Source of the DNA: Mycolicibacterium chlorophenolicum
GTDB taxonomy: Bacteria > Actinomycetota > Actinomycetes > Mycobacteriales > Mycobacteriaceae
Assembly (NCBI RefSeq): GCF_001044235.1
Contig: NZ_JYNL01000069.1
Coordinates: 244,900 to 308,899, forward strand
DNA length: 64,000 bases
Direction: 5' to 3'
Shown here: positions 1-8,427 of the stretch, piece after piece
How positions within the stretch are numbered: position 1 is the first letter of the stretch
How the letters are laid out: each line of letters begins with the position of its first letter
Program-made: the position numbers and the translations under genes
Notes under the pieces: model-generated
Seen by the model: only the letters and a program-made list of their open reading frames with translations
Databases searched by the model: none
What the model was told of the DNA's origin: nothing

Positions 1-174
1 GGTGGTGGCCGCGATGCGGGCGTGGAACATGCCCGGCTTCATGCCCATGCTGTCGAACCAGCCGGCGGTGCCGGCCAGCCCGCCCTTGCCGAAGAACTTG
101 TTGTAGCCGTGCGCGGCCATCGTCAGGCCGAGGACGACCCGCAGGATGAGCACTCCGACGTCGTAGGCAGTCAT
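1..174 (-). CDS. DoxX family membrane protein (N-terminal part)
   Basis: Only the first 58 codons are in the window; the gene continues past base 1. The translation opens MTAYDVGVLILRVVLG, a hydrophobic segment, followed by a glycine-rich stretch around NKFFGKGG and WFDSMG. This matches the first transmembrane region and loop of DoxX-type quinone/thiol-linked membrane proteins. The ATG at 174 is the only start seen before the gap to the carotenoid oxygenase stop at 224. The exact function of these small mycobacterial DoxX proteins is not settled. Family call fairly secure, role unknown. Confidence 0.7.
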   Translation of the reverse strand, partial: MTAYDVGVLILRVVLGLTMAAHGYNKFFGKGGLAGTAGWFDSMGMKPGMFHARIAATT

Positions 175-223
175 GCAACAAAATCTAGAACATCTGTCAC
201 GTCGGCGCGCCCGCCGGGGACCG

Positions 224-1657
224 TCAGGCGGGCACCCAGTTGCCGTGGAAGCCGGCGGGCACCCGGTGCGGCAGCTTGATCGCCGCGATGTCCTCCAGGG
301 TCTGCGCGTCCAGGACCGCGAGCTCGCTGCGGTCGGCCTGCCGGTCGTAGACGAAGCCCATCAGCACGCCGTCGTCCTCGTCGGCGTCTGGCGAGGACGG
401 ATGAAAGACGAACTCTCCGACCGCTTTTCCGTCGCCGAACGACCGGGCCACCGAGTTGTCGCCGATCAGGTCGTGTTTGAGCAGCGTCTCGGCTCCGCTC
501 CCGTCGCCGAAGCAGGGCGCGTACCCGTAACGGTGCCGCTTACCGACGAGCCGTTCGTCGACGCGGGGGAACTCCTGGGGACGGTCGTCGACGCGCGACT
601 CCCGCACCTTGCCGTCGACGAGGTCCACGGTCCAGCGCTCGAGGGTCGGGGGGCCCTCGTTGGGCCCCAGGTGGTCGGTGTCGAACATCTTCGGATGCCG
701 GATGACGTCGAGCACCACGGTGTCCCCCGAGTCATAGGCGTTCATCGGGTGGAAGACGTAGCAGGGTTCGACGTCGAACCACCGCACGTCGGCGCCGGTG
801 CCCTCACGCGGCATGACGCCGATGCGCGCGGGATAGTCCGGGTCCCACGAGTACGGGAATCGACGATCCGCCGACGCAGGAGTGGGCATCCGGGCGGCGA
901 TCGGATCGGGGATACGAACCCGGCCGATCAGGGCGCTCAGCATCAGCCGGGCCGGCAGCCGTAGCGCGCGCGGCACCGTCATCTCCACCGCCTGATGGAC
1001 GTCGAAGGTGACCGGCAGGTCATAGAGGATCACGTGGCGTTCGGTCAGCGAGAAGTCGTGCATCATCGGGCTGCCCGTCACCGGGATGTCGACGGTGCGC
1101 CGCGCCCGTCCGTCGGTGCCGATCACCGAGTACTGCACGCTGTCGGCGCGATTCATGCTGTAGGAGACGGCGTGCAGTTCGCCGGTGTCGGGGTCGCGCT
1201 TGGGGTGTGCGGTGTAGCCCCCGGACAGGGTGCCGTCGAAGTCGCACACCCCGACGGTGTCGAGTTCGTCGGTCAGTTCGTAGTTGGCGACGCCGGACTC
1301 GATGAGCGCCAAGGTCTTTCCCGCGTGCCCGATGACGTTGGTGTTCGCGCCGATCTGCGAGACCCGGAAGTCACCGGTCGGCACCGGCTCGCCGAGCGCG
1401 CGGGCGGTCGCCGGTCCGCGGACCCAGCGGTTGCGGTACCACTCTGCCCTGCCGTCGCGGATCCGGATGCCGTGCACCATGCCGTCGCCGACGAACCAGT
1501 GGTAGAGCTTCGGATCGATCTCCCCGATCGGGTTGGGCCCGTTGCGCAGGTAGCGCCCGTCGAGGAAGTCGGGCAGCGATCCGGTGACCTCGAGGTCGGT
1601 GAGCGTGTACTCCTGCGCCAGTGGCGCGAAGGCGCCGCTCAGATAGCGGTTGTCCAT
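224..1657 (-). CDS. carotenoid oxygenase (carotenoid/apocarotenoid cleavage dioxygenase family)
   Basis: 477 residues, normal length for the RPE65/CCD family of non-haem iron dioxygenases, which cleave a double bond of carotenoids, apocarotenoids or stilbenoids. The opening motif RYLRNGPNP and the four expected iron-binding histidines are visible: about H151 (TAHPKRD), H200 (MMHDFS), H303 (VFHPMN) and H471 (GFHGNW). The substrate cannot be told from sequence. It is transcribed divergently from a TetR gene across a 56-bp gap holding two copies of an inverted repeat, so it is probably the repressor's target. Confidence 0.9.
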   Translation of the reverse strand: MDNRYLSGAFAPLAQEYTLTDLEVTGSLPDFLDGRYLRNGPNPIGEIDPKLYHWFVGDGMVHGIRIRDGRAEWYRNRWVRGPATARALGEPVPTGDFRVSQIGANTNVIGHAGKTLALIESGVANYELTDELDTVGVCDFDGTLSGGYTAHPKRDPDTGELHAVSYSMNRADSVQYSVIGTDGRARRTVDIPVTGSPMMHDFSLTERHVILYDLPVTFDVHQAVEMTVPRALRLPARLMLSALIGRVRIPDPIAARMPTPASADRRFPYSWDPDYPARIGVMPREGTGADVRWFDVEPCYVFHPMNAYDSGDTVVLDVIRHPKMFDTDHLGPNEGPPTLERWTVDLVDGKVRESRVDDRPQEFPRVDERLVGKRHRYGYAPCFGDGSGAETLLKHDLIGDNSVARSFGDGKAVGEFVFHPSSPDADEDDGVLMGFVYDRQADRSELAVLDAQTLEDIAAIKLPHRVPAGFHGNWVPA

Positions 1658-1669
1658 GACACTCCCCTG

Positions 1670-1707
1670 ATAACAGCGTTATAGCGCTCTCTGTATAACA
1701 CCGTTAT
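1670..1707. promoter_or_regulatory. twin TetR operator between carotenoid oxygenase and TetR gene
   Basis: Two 13-bp inverted repeats, ATAACAGCGTTAT (1670–1682) and ATAACACCGTTAT (1695–1707), both ATAAC-N3-GTTAT, lie 25 bp apart centre to centre in the short divergent intergenic region. Tandem palindromes like this are typical of TetR autorepression sites. The second copy ends 6 bp before the TetR start and the first ends 12 bp before the oxygenase start, so binding would cover both promoters. Confidence 0.8.
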
Positions 1708-1713
1708 GGCAGC

Positions 1714-2385
1714 ATGGCAATCATGAGCGCGGTGTCGGCAGAGGTGATCGCGGCGGGCGTCCGCCTGCTCGAGCGTGATGGCATCGGGTCGTTGAGCGCG
1801 CGCAACGTGGCCACCGAGGCCGGCACGTCGACCATGGCCGTCTACACCCATTTCGGCGGGATGACGGGCCTGCTCGACGCGATCGCCGTCGACGTGTTCG
1901 AGCGATTCGCCCAGGCGCTCACCGAGGTGCCCCAGACCGACGACCCGGTCGCCGACTTCCTCGTCATGGGGCTGGCGTACTACCGCTTCGCGCAGGAGAA
2001 CCCGCAGCGCTATCAGCTGATGTTCGGCACGACGGCGCCGGCGTCGATCGCGCGGTTCCGGACGGACCTGACCGTCACGGGCAGCGCGAGCAATCGCGCC
2101 GAGTGGGCGCTGTCGTTCGGGGCGCTGCACCGGGCGGTCCACCGGATGATGGCGGCCGGACGGATCCGCGACGACGACGAACTCGCGGTGGCCGGTCGGT
2201 TGTGGAGCCTCAACCACGGGGCGGTGATGCTGGAGACGGCCGGCTTCTTCGGGCATGAGGGCCACGGCCTCTCGCAGATCCTCGGCCCGCTGGTGATCGA
2301 CACTCTCGTGGGCATGGGCGACGACCGCGGCGCAGCGATGCAGTCTCTGCAGTCAGCGCTGACCAGGGCCGCCGAAAGCGTCTAG
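1714..2385 (+). CDS. TetR family transcriptional regulator
   Basis: 223 residues. The N-terminal helix-turn-helix runs from GVRLLERDGIGSLSARNVATEAG to AVYTHFGGMTGLLDAI, the usual TetR layout, followed by an all-helical ligand-binding domain with YYRFAQENPQRYQLMFG, as in the WHG-type C-terminal domain. An in-frame ATG at 1723 is an alternative start. It is divergent from the carotenoid oxygenase and probably represses it and itself through the twin ATAAC-N3-GTTAT sites. The ligand is unknown; an apocarotenoid would be a reasonable guess. Confidence 0.88.
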   Translation: MAIMSAVSAEVIAAGVRLLERDGIGSLSARNVATEAGTSTMAVYTHFGGMTGLLDAIAVDVFERFAQALTEVPQTDDPVADFLVMGLAYYRFAQENPQRYQLMFGTTAPASIARFRTDLTVTGSASNRAEWALSFGALHRAVHRMMAAGRIRDDDELAVAGRLWSLNHGAVMLETAGFFGHEGHGLSQILGPLVIDTLVGMGDDRGAAMQSLQSALTRAAESV

Positions 2386-3626
2386 CGCAGCGCGTGGTCT
2401 AGCCGGTCGAGGTAGGCGTCGACGTCGCCGATCGCCGACTCCGCCGCGTGCACGCTGACCGCGACGGTGTCGCCGATGCCGTGCACGCCGTGCGTGAGGC
2501 CCATCATCGGCGAGAGCGCGGGGAAGCCGGCGGTGAGCACGACGGGCGCCCCTGCGAACGACAGATCGGCGGCGCCGCGGTGGACGCTGGAGACGACGGT
2601 GTTGCCGGTGACGGTGTCCGAACGCCGGTCCGGATCGAAATGGCCGACGCCCCAACGCAACACCGGCGCGGGGATCGCCGCGAACGCCGCGGCCTCGGCC
2701 GCCAGCGCCGGATGCGACGCGCGTCGCCGGCGCCCGTACAGGTCGGCGGCGATCGCCTGGGCTCGACGGTCAGCCGGCAGATGCGGGTGCAATCCGACGC
2801 CGACGTTGCCGTAGTGGTTGTTCGCCAGGCGCACACCGGGTGCGGCCATCGGCACCTCCGCACCCAGCAGCGTCGGGTCGTCGCCGAGTTCGCGCAGATG
2901 CCCGGCGAGCGCCGACGAGACGGCGGTCAGCACGCCGACGGTCACTGTCGGCCCGGGCAACTGGTCGCGCCGCCGGATCAGCGTGCGCACCGACAGCGCG
3001 CCGGCGGGACGCCTGTTGCTGCGCAGGGCCGGCCGGGACAGCGACTGCGGCGGAACGAGTCCCGCATCGGTGTCGCGCACCAGCCGGCGGTGCGCCCGCG
3101 CGGCGGCGACGGACCGGCGGACGAACCCGCCTCCAGTCGGCGGTGGCACCGCCGGCACCGCGCCGGGCCGGCCGAACAGCCACGCCGCCAGCGCCGAGGA
3201 TCGGGCACCGTCGGCGAGCGCGTGCGAGATCTGCAGGATCGCAACACATCCCGCACCCGCTCCGGGTACGTCGTCGACGACGGGGAAGACGTGGAGCCGC
3301 CAGGGGTGCGTCCACGGATCGAGCTGGTCGGCGACCAGCCCCGCGACGGCGACCAGGCACCCGGCCCACGTGTCGTCCGGGTAGGTCACGAACTGCTGCG
3401 CGTCGACGGCGCACCTCTCCCACACGGGGTAGCGCCGTCCGCCGGTGTCGCGCACCCGCACGGTCAGGTCGGTGCACGTGTCGGCCCGATGCCGGAGCTC
3501 GTCGAGCGCTCCGACGGGATCGGCGGCCGTACCGCCGAACCCGTAGAGCAGGAACTGGTCGTTCGGGACGACCGCCGACATCCACAGCGTCTGCGCGTCG
3601 ACCGGGGCGAGCCGGCGCACCGTCAT
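2382..3626 (-). CDS. WS/DGAT-like acyltransferase family protein
   Basis: 414 residues resembling wax ester synthase/diacylglycerol acyltransferase proteins of mycobacteria. The start aligns with the family opening (LAPVDAQTLWMS), and the C-terminal DUF1298-type region has NNHYGNVGV and GNTVVSSVHRG. The active-site motif HHxxxDG reads SHALADG here: the second, catalytic histidine and the DG remain but the first histidine is serine. Activity could be altered. The 3' end overlaps the convergent TetR gene by 4 bases. A direct role in triacylglycerol or wax ester synthesis is inference. Confidence 0.75.
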   Translation of the reverse strand: MTVRRLAPVDAQTLWMSAVVPNDQFLLYGFGGTAADPVGALDELRHRADTCTDLTVRVRDTGGRRYPVWERCAVDAQQFVTYPDDTWAGCLVAVAGLVADQLDPWTHPWRLHVFPVVDDVPGAGAGCVAILQISHALADGARSSALAAWLFGRPGAVPAVPPPTGGGFVRRSVAAARAHRRLVRDTDAGLVPPQSLSRPALRSNRRPAGALSVRTLIRRRDQLPGPTVTVGVLTAVSSALAGHLRELGDDPTLLGAEVPMAAPGVRLANNHYGNVGVGLHPHLPADRRAQAIAADLYGRRRRASHPALAAEAAAFAAIPAPVLRWGVGHFDPDRRSDTVTGNTVVSSVHRGAADLSFAGAPVVLTAGFPALSPMMGLTHGVHGIGDTVAVSVHAAESAIGDVDAYLDRLDHALR

Positions 3627-3650
3627 ACGGCCAAGGCTAGGCTGTGCCGC

Positions 3651-4457
3651 ATGTCGCTGCTGCCGTCGGTGTCGAAGACCGGGGCGGTGCTCGTCACCGG
3701 CGCCTCATCGGGCATCGGCGAGCAGATCGCCCGTGAATTCGCCCGCCGCGGCTACCCCGTCATCCTGGTCGCGCGGCGCGCCGACAAGCTGACCGAACTC
3801 GCCGCCGCGCTGGGCACCCAGGCGCATGTGTTGCCCGCCGACCTCGCCGACGCCGCCCAGCGGGCCGCGCTGCCCGACCATGTCGCCGCGCTGGGGCTGA
3901 CCGTCGACATCCTGGTCAACAACGCCGGGCTCTCCAACCTCGGCGCGGTCGCGAAGGTGGATCCGGCCGACGAACTGCGGTTGATCGAGGTCGACGTCGC
4001 GGCCGTGGTGGACCTGAGCACCCGGCTGGTGCCGGGCATGGTGGCGCGCGGGCGGGGCGCGGTGCTCAACGTCGCCTCGGTCGGGGCGTTCGGGCCGGTG
4101 CCGTTCCAGGCGTCCTACGGCGCAGCCAAGGCATTCGTGCTGTCCTACACCGAGGCGATGCGCGAGGAGTTGCGCGGCACCGGGGTGACCGCGGCCGTGG
4201 TCTGCCCCGGTCCGGTCCGCACCGGATTCGGCGCGGCGGCAGGCATTCCCGACGAAGAGGCCGAGAAGATGCTGCCACCCTTCCTGTGGGAGCAGGCGGA
4301 CACGGTGGCCCGCGTCGCGGTCGACGGTCTCGCCGATGGGCGCTCGGTCATCGTGCCGGGCACGCCCAACCGGGCGGCGGCCCTGCTGTACCGCTACGCC
4401 CCGCACCGGCTGCTGCTGCCGCTGCTCGGCCGCAGCCATCCCGGCCGGTCGACGTAG
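3651..4457 (+). CDS. short-chain dehydrogenase/reductase (SDR)
   Basis: 268-residue classical SDR of the DltE/YqjQ-like type. Cofactor motif TGASSGIG at residues 17–23 region, NNAG at 90–93, and catalytic Ser143, Tyr156 and Lys160 (VASVGAF, SYGAAK). Arg residues after the second strand (VARRADK) suggest NADP(H). I chose the ATG at 3651 because the reading frame upstream overlaps the opposite WS/DGAT gene and has no SDR similarity. The start faces the WS/DGAT start across 24 bp, so the two are divergently transcribed. Substrate unknown. Confidence 0.9.
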   Translation: MSLLPSVSKTGAVLVTGASSGIGEQIAREFARRGYPVILVARRADKLTELAAALGTQAHVLPADLADAAQRAALPDHVAALGLTVDILVNNAGLSNLGAVAKVDPADELRLIEVDVAAVVDLSTRLVPGMVARGRGAVLNVASVGAFGPVPFQASYGAAKAFVLSYTEAMREELRGTGVTAAVVCPGPVRTGFGAAAGIPDEEAEKMLPPFLWEQADTVARVAVDGLADGRSVIVPGTPNRAAALLYRYAPHRLLLPLLGRSHPGRST

Positions 4458-4459
4458 CG

Positions 4460-5140
4460 CTACACCGGGTCGAACGAGGAGATCAGCCAGCGATCGCCGA
4501 CCTTTTCGAGGGTGACGCGCACGCTCGAGTTGGTGTCGGTCGGAGCGTCCGCGCCGACGGTCACCGTCTGGTTGACGAACACCAGCACGACCGCCTTCTG
4601 CGGGCTGGCCGACACCGACGCCGCCGCGGGCACCGTGGCGACCGCGGAGATCTGCTTCTGCTTGGCGCCAGGGATCACCACGTCGTTGGTCAGCGAGGTG
4701 TACGAATCGCGGAACTCGCCGGTGAGCAGGTTGCGGGCATCGCCGAGCTGCTGGTCCACCTTGTCGGGCGTGTACGACAGCAGCGCGATGGTGCTGTCCT
4801 TGGCTGCCTGTACCGACGACACGGCCGCGATCTCCCCGTCGCGCACGGTGTTGTCCCGCCACTTCAGGTAGCCGGCGCCGAGGGCGAGGCCTAGGGCGAT
4901 GGCCGGCAACACCGCGAACGCGACGACGCGCGTCCAGGCGCTGCGTCGCTTCGGGGCATCCCCGGGTTCCCCGGAGTCCTCCACCGCCTCGGAGTCCTCC
5001 GCCGCCTCGGTCTCCTCGGCGGTCTCGGTCTCCTCGATGGCGTCGGCCTCGGTGGCGTTCGTCGTCTCGTCGGTGACGTCCGTACTCACGTCTGCGCTCA
5101 TGTCGGTGGGCTCGCTGACCTCTGTCTTGTCCTTGCTCAC
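4460..5140 (-). CDS. Mce-associated membrane protein (Mas), second of two
   Basis: 226 residues: acidic, disordered N-terminus rich in E, D, T and A (about residues 1–75), one transmembrane segment near VVAFAVLPAIALGLALGAGYL, then an extracytoplasmic domain ending SSFDPV. This is the plan of Mas/Mam proteins that close mce operons and stabilise the Mce complex. The GTG start at 5140 overlaps the stop of the preceding mas gene as GTGA. It is the last gene of the operon and meets the convergent SDR gene 2 bp away. Confidence 0.85.
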   Translation of the reverse strand: MSKDKTEVSEPTDMSADVSTDVTDETTNATEADAIEETETAEETEAAEDSEAVEDSGEPGDAPKRRSAWTRVVAFAVLPAIALGLALGAGYLKWRDNTVRDGEIAAVSSVQAAKDSTIALLSYTPDKVDQQLGDARNLLTGEFRDSYTSLTNDVVIPGAKQKQISAVATVPAAASVSASPQKAVVLVFVNQTVTVGADAPTDTNSSVRVTLEKVGDRWLISSFDPV

Positions 5141-5811
5141 GGCACGAACTCCACGTTCGACACCTTGGCCTCGTCGCCGAGCTTCTCCACCGAGATCCGC
5201 ATCCGCCAGGCCCGCGGTTGCTGCTCGGGGGCGCCGGCATTGCTCGTCTTCACCGTCACCGCGACCAGCACCTGCGCCTCGTTGTCGGTCGAGGTCTCCA
5301 GGCCGGCCTCGGCGATGGTGCCCTCGGACTTCGACTTGGCCTGCTTGACGACCTCGGCGAACGGCTGGGCCCGCTTCTGGAAGTCGTCGTAGAAGGTGCC
5401 CGTCGCCGAGTCGAGGATGCGCTGCACGTCGGCGTCCGCATGCTCGTAGTCGATCGTGGTCAGGTTCAGCGCACCCTGTCGGCCCACCAGCAGGAACAGC
5501 TCGCGGGCCGACTCGGCGCGCTGCGACTCCCACGTGCGGTAACCCAGCCAGCCGGTCAACCCCGCCAGCGCGAGCACACCGACCAGGCCGGCGACGAGCG
5601 CGATCTTGACGTGCGACCAGGGCGCGCGCCGCGGCGCCGCCACCTCAGCGTCGTCCGCGTCGTCCGCGTCCTCCGCGTCGTCGGCGTCGGTGTCCTCGGA
5701 GTCGTCCGCCTCGAGGGCGGTCTCGTCGGTGTCGGTCGGCTCGACGGTGGTGTCCGGCTCCGGGGTCGTCTCCGTCAGTTCCCCTTCGGGGGCAGCAGCA
5801 TCGTCTGCCAT
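5137..5811 (-). CDS. Mce-associated membrane protein (Mas), first of two
   Basis: 224 residues. The N-terminal 65 residues are strongly acidic with short D/A/E repeats (such as DADDAEDADD), followed by one membrane helix (IALVAGLVGVLALAGLTGWLGY) and a periplasmic domain with the Mas pattern ARELFLLVGRQGALNLTTIDY. It overlaps the end of mceF by 37 bp and the start of the next mas gene by 4 bp, so translation is likely coupled. Two mas genes after mceF is the layout of the mycobacterial mce4 locus, but I do not assign the subtype on that alone. Confidence 0.85.
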   Translation of the reverse strand: MADDAAAPEGELTETTPEPDTTVEPTDTDETALEADDSEDTDADDAEDADDADDAEVAAPRRAPWSHVKIALVAGLVGVLALAGLTGWLGYRTWESQRAESARELFLLVGRQGALNLTTIDYEHADADVQRILDSATGTFYDDFQKRAQPFAEVVKQAKSKSEGTIAEAGLETSTDNEAQVLVAVTVKTSNAGAPEQQPRAWRMRISVEKLGDEAKVSNVEFVP

Positions 5812-7277
5812 GTTTTCTCCTCTGCGGCACCGTTGGCCAGGTTGGACTGTGTGTAGACACGTCCGTCCGGTCCAACGTACGTGCCGCTCGCCGGATCGTA
5901 TTCGGCGGCAGCTATGGGTGGCGGCGCGGGTCCCGGCGGCGGAGACGACTGTGTCGGTGAGATGTTCGGCGGGATGTCCGGAACGGCCTGACCGGACGCC
6001 GTCGCGTTCGGATCGCCCTTCCAGTTGTAGCCGTCGTTGAGCGGCACGTAGTTCTCGTTGCTCTCACATTCCTGCCACGTCGGCGCGCGCTTGCCGGGGT
6101 TCTCCACGCAGGGCAGGTTGCGGGCACCGCGCACGTTGAACGGCGCGTCCTGGGGCACCCGGCAGTACACGTCGCCCGGCGGCCGGTCGGGGTAGTCCTC
6201 GAAGGTCGGCACCCGCCGCTGCTGGGCCGGCAGGAAGCCGGTGGTGCAGGGCGGCGGGATCGCCTGCGGGGGCAGCGGGATGGGCGCCGGCAACAACGGG
6301 ATCGCCAGGTTGAGATTGAAGTTCAGGGCATCGCCCATGTAGTCCTGCTTGGTGTTGCGCTTGTGCACACCGACGGCCTGCGTGACCGCGGTGCCCTGCG
6401 GCAACAGCACCAGCAGCTGCTCGAGGCTCGGCTGATAGGTGACCAGCACCTGACCGACGCTCACCAGGTTGGCCAGCACGATCGGCAGGGTGGGCTGCAG
6501 CCGGTCGAACAGCGCGCGCACCTCCTCGGCGGCGCCCGGACCCTTGTCGAGGATGCCCCTCAGCGCCGGATCCTGCCGCTGCAGCTGACCGGAGACGTTG
6601 GCCAGGTTGGCCGCCCACGCCTGGATCGAGTCCGCGGTGTCGATCTGGCTGTCCAGCACCGGCTTCGACTGGTCCACGACGGTGATCAGGGAGTCGAGGT
6701 TCTTGCGGGCGTCGATGGCGAGCTTCGAGCTCCCGGTGACCAGGCGGCGCAGGTCGGGGCCGAGCCCGCCGACCGCGGTGTACGCCTCGTCGACGACCGT
6801 CTGCAGGTTCTCCTGCGGGATCGCCTCCAGCCCTCGGTTCGTGGCGTCCAGCACGGTGTTGATGTCGGTCGGCACCGTCGTGCGGTCCTCGGGGATCACG
6901 TCGCCGTTGCGCAGCATCGGGCCATCGGCGCTGCGCGGCAGCAGCTGGACGAACTGCTCGCCCACCGCGGAGACGCTGTGCACCTCGGCGTCGACGTCGG
7001 CGGGGATCTTGACGTCGGAGTTCAGCGACAGCACCGCCGACACCCCGGTGTCGGTCAGCGAAACGCTTTTCACTTCGCCGACCTCGACGCCGCGGTAGGT
7101 GACGTTGCCGCGCGGGTACAGGCCGCCGCTCTGGGCCAGCTTCATCGTGACCTGGTACTGCCCGACGCCGAAGAAGGCGGGCAGTCGCATGTAGGCGAAC
7201 ACCATGATCCCCAGCGCGGTCGTCGCGATGACGCCGAAGATCAACATCTGGATGACGATTCGACGGGTTATCCGCAT
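5775..7277 (-). CDS. mceF: Mce family protein MceF
   Basis: 500 residues with an N-terminal membrane anchor (IVIQMLIFGVIATTALGIMVFAY), then the MCE/MlaD beta domain (GQYQVTMKLAQSGGLYPRGNVTYRGVEVGEV) and a long helical region that builds the lipid tunnel of the Mce hexamer. The C-terminus is proline-rich. The ATG at 7277 lies one base after the mceE stop and gives the canonical MRITRR start; longer starts would run into mceE. Sixth of the six paralogous Mce subunits that carry lipids across the periplasm. Confidence 0.9.
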   Translation of the reverse strand: MRITRRIVIQMLIFGVIATTALGIMVFAYMRLPAFFGVGQYQVTMKLAQSGGLYPRGNVTYRGVEVGEVKSVSLTDTGVSAVLSLNSDVKIPADVDAEVHSVSAVGEQFVQLLPRSADGPMLRNGDVIPEDRTTVPTDINTVLDATNRGLEAIPQENLQTVVDEAYTAVGGLGPDLRRLVTGSSKLAIDARKNLDSLITVVDQSKPVLDSQIDTADSIQAWAANLANVSGQLQRQDPALRGILDKGPGAAEEVRALFDRLQPTLPIVLANLVSVGQVLVTYQPSLEQLLVLLPQGTAVTQAVGVHKRNTKQDYMGDALNFNLNLAIPLLPAPIPLPPQAIPPPCTTGFLPAQQRRVPTFEDYPDRPPGDVYCRVPQDAPFNVRGARNLPCVENPGKRAPTWQECESNENYVPLNDGYNWKGDPNATASGQAVPDIPPNISPTQSSPPPGPAPPPIAAAEYDPASGTYVGPDGRVYTQSNLANGAAEEKTWQTMLLPPKGN

Positions 7278-7278
7278 G

Positions 7279-8427
7279 TCACCGCCCCTGGTCGAATCGG
7301 TACGGAGCGACCAGCGGGTTGCCCGCCGTGCCGGGGCCACCCGCGTTGCACGGGCTGGGGAACTGCCCGATGGTCCGGCCCCACTGCAGTTCCAGCCACG
7401 TCAGGTCGCATTCCCACCGCGACCCGGTGAAGATGCCCTGATCGATGCGGCTCAGCGTCAGGTCGAGGACCAGCGTGAGGTTGGCGTAGTCGCCGCGCAT
7501 CCAGTTGGTCAGCGTCTCCTTCGGGAAGGGGAACGTCGGCAGGAAGCTGAGCGCGCGGGTGAGCGCGGGGCCGGCGTTGGCCAGTTGCTCCACCGTCGGG
7601 CCGAGGGCCTTGAGTTCGGCGACGAGGGCTTCCTTGGTCTGGTTGACCGAGTCGGCGGCCAGCGCGCTGAACCTGCCCAGCTGGGTCAGCGCCTCGGCCA
7701 GGTTCTTGCGCTGGTCCTTGAGCACCGAGAGCGCATCGGGGATCGTCCTGAGCGCCTTGTCCACGACGGGCTTCTGGTCGGCGAACTGACCGACCAGGTT
7801 GTTCAGGCTCTCCGACGCGGCGATGATGTCCTGCTTCTGGTCGTCGAGGTAGCCGATCGCGAGGTCGAGCTGCTCGATGAGGCTGCGCAGGTCGCCTTCG
7901 CGGCCGGCGAACGCGACGCTCAGCGCCTCGGTGATGTCCTGGATGTCGCCGATGCCGCCGCCGTTGAGCAGCATCGCCACCGCCGACAGCGCCTGCTCGG
8001 TGGTGGGGAACGACCCCGACGACGACAGCGGGATCAGCGAGCCGTCGTGCAGTCGGCCCGCGGGGGCCACGTCGGTGGGCGGCGCGAGCTCGATGTGCTG
8101 TGACCCCAGCAGGCTGGTCTGCCCCAGGGTGGCCGTCGCGTTCGCGGGCAGCACGACGTTGCCGTTGAGCTCCATCGTCACCAGCGCATGCCAGCCCTGA
8201 CGCTCGATCTTGCGGACGTGGCCGACGTTGACGTCCCCGACCCGCACGCGCGAGTTCGGCTCGATCGCGTTGACGTCCGGCATCTGCGCCTCGATGGTGA
8301 ACGCCCCCGGCCCGCCGCCCTCGACGCCGGGCAGCGGAATCGTGTTCAGTCCTCGCCAACCCGCGCAGCCGGACAGCAGCCCGACCGACACGACCGCGAC
8401 GGTCACGCCGCGCACCGCGCGCCTCAT
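7279..8427 (-). CDS. mceE: Mce family lipoprotein MceE (LprK-like)
   Basis: 382 residues. The signal peptide ends in the lipobox LLSGC with Cys21 as the lipidation site, which marks the MceE position of mycobacterial mce operons. The MCE domain follows (FTIEAQMPDVNAIEPNSRVRVGDVNVG) and then a helical region with DDQKQDIIAASESLNNL. The start overlaps the mceD stop as ATGA. As the lipid-anchored subunit it probably seats the tunnel hexamer at the membrane. Confidence 0.92.
   Translation of the reverse strand: MRRAVRGVTVAVVSVGLLSGCAGWRGLNTIPLPGVEGGGPGAFTIEAQMPDVNAIEPNSRVRVGDVNVGHVRKIERQGWHALVTMELNGNVVLPANATATLGQTSLLGSQHIELAPPTDVAPAGRLHDGSLIPLSSSGSFPTTEQALSAVAMLLNGGGIGDIQDITEALSVAFAGREGDLRSLIEQLDLAIGYLDDQKQDIIAASESLNNLVGQFADQKPVVDKALRTIPDALSVLKDQRKNLAEALTQLGRFSALAADSVNQTKEALVAELKALGPTVEQLANAGPALTRALSFLPTFPFPKETLTNWMRGDYANLTLVLDLTLSRIDQGIFTGSRWECDLTWLELQWGRTIGQFPSPCNAGGPGTAGNPLVAPYRFDQGR

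Noticed and set aside
3705..5240. A 511-codon open frame on the minus strand
   Set aside because: It is antisense to the SDR and out of frame with the two mas genes; Arg/Gly-rich composition.
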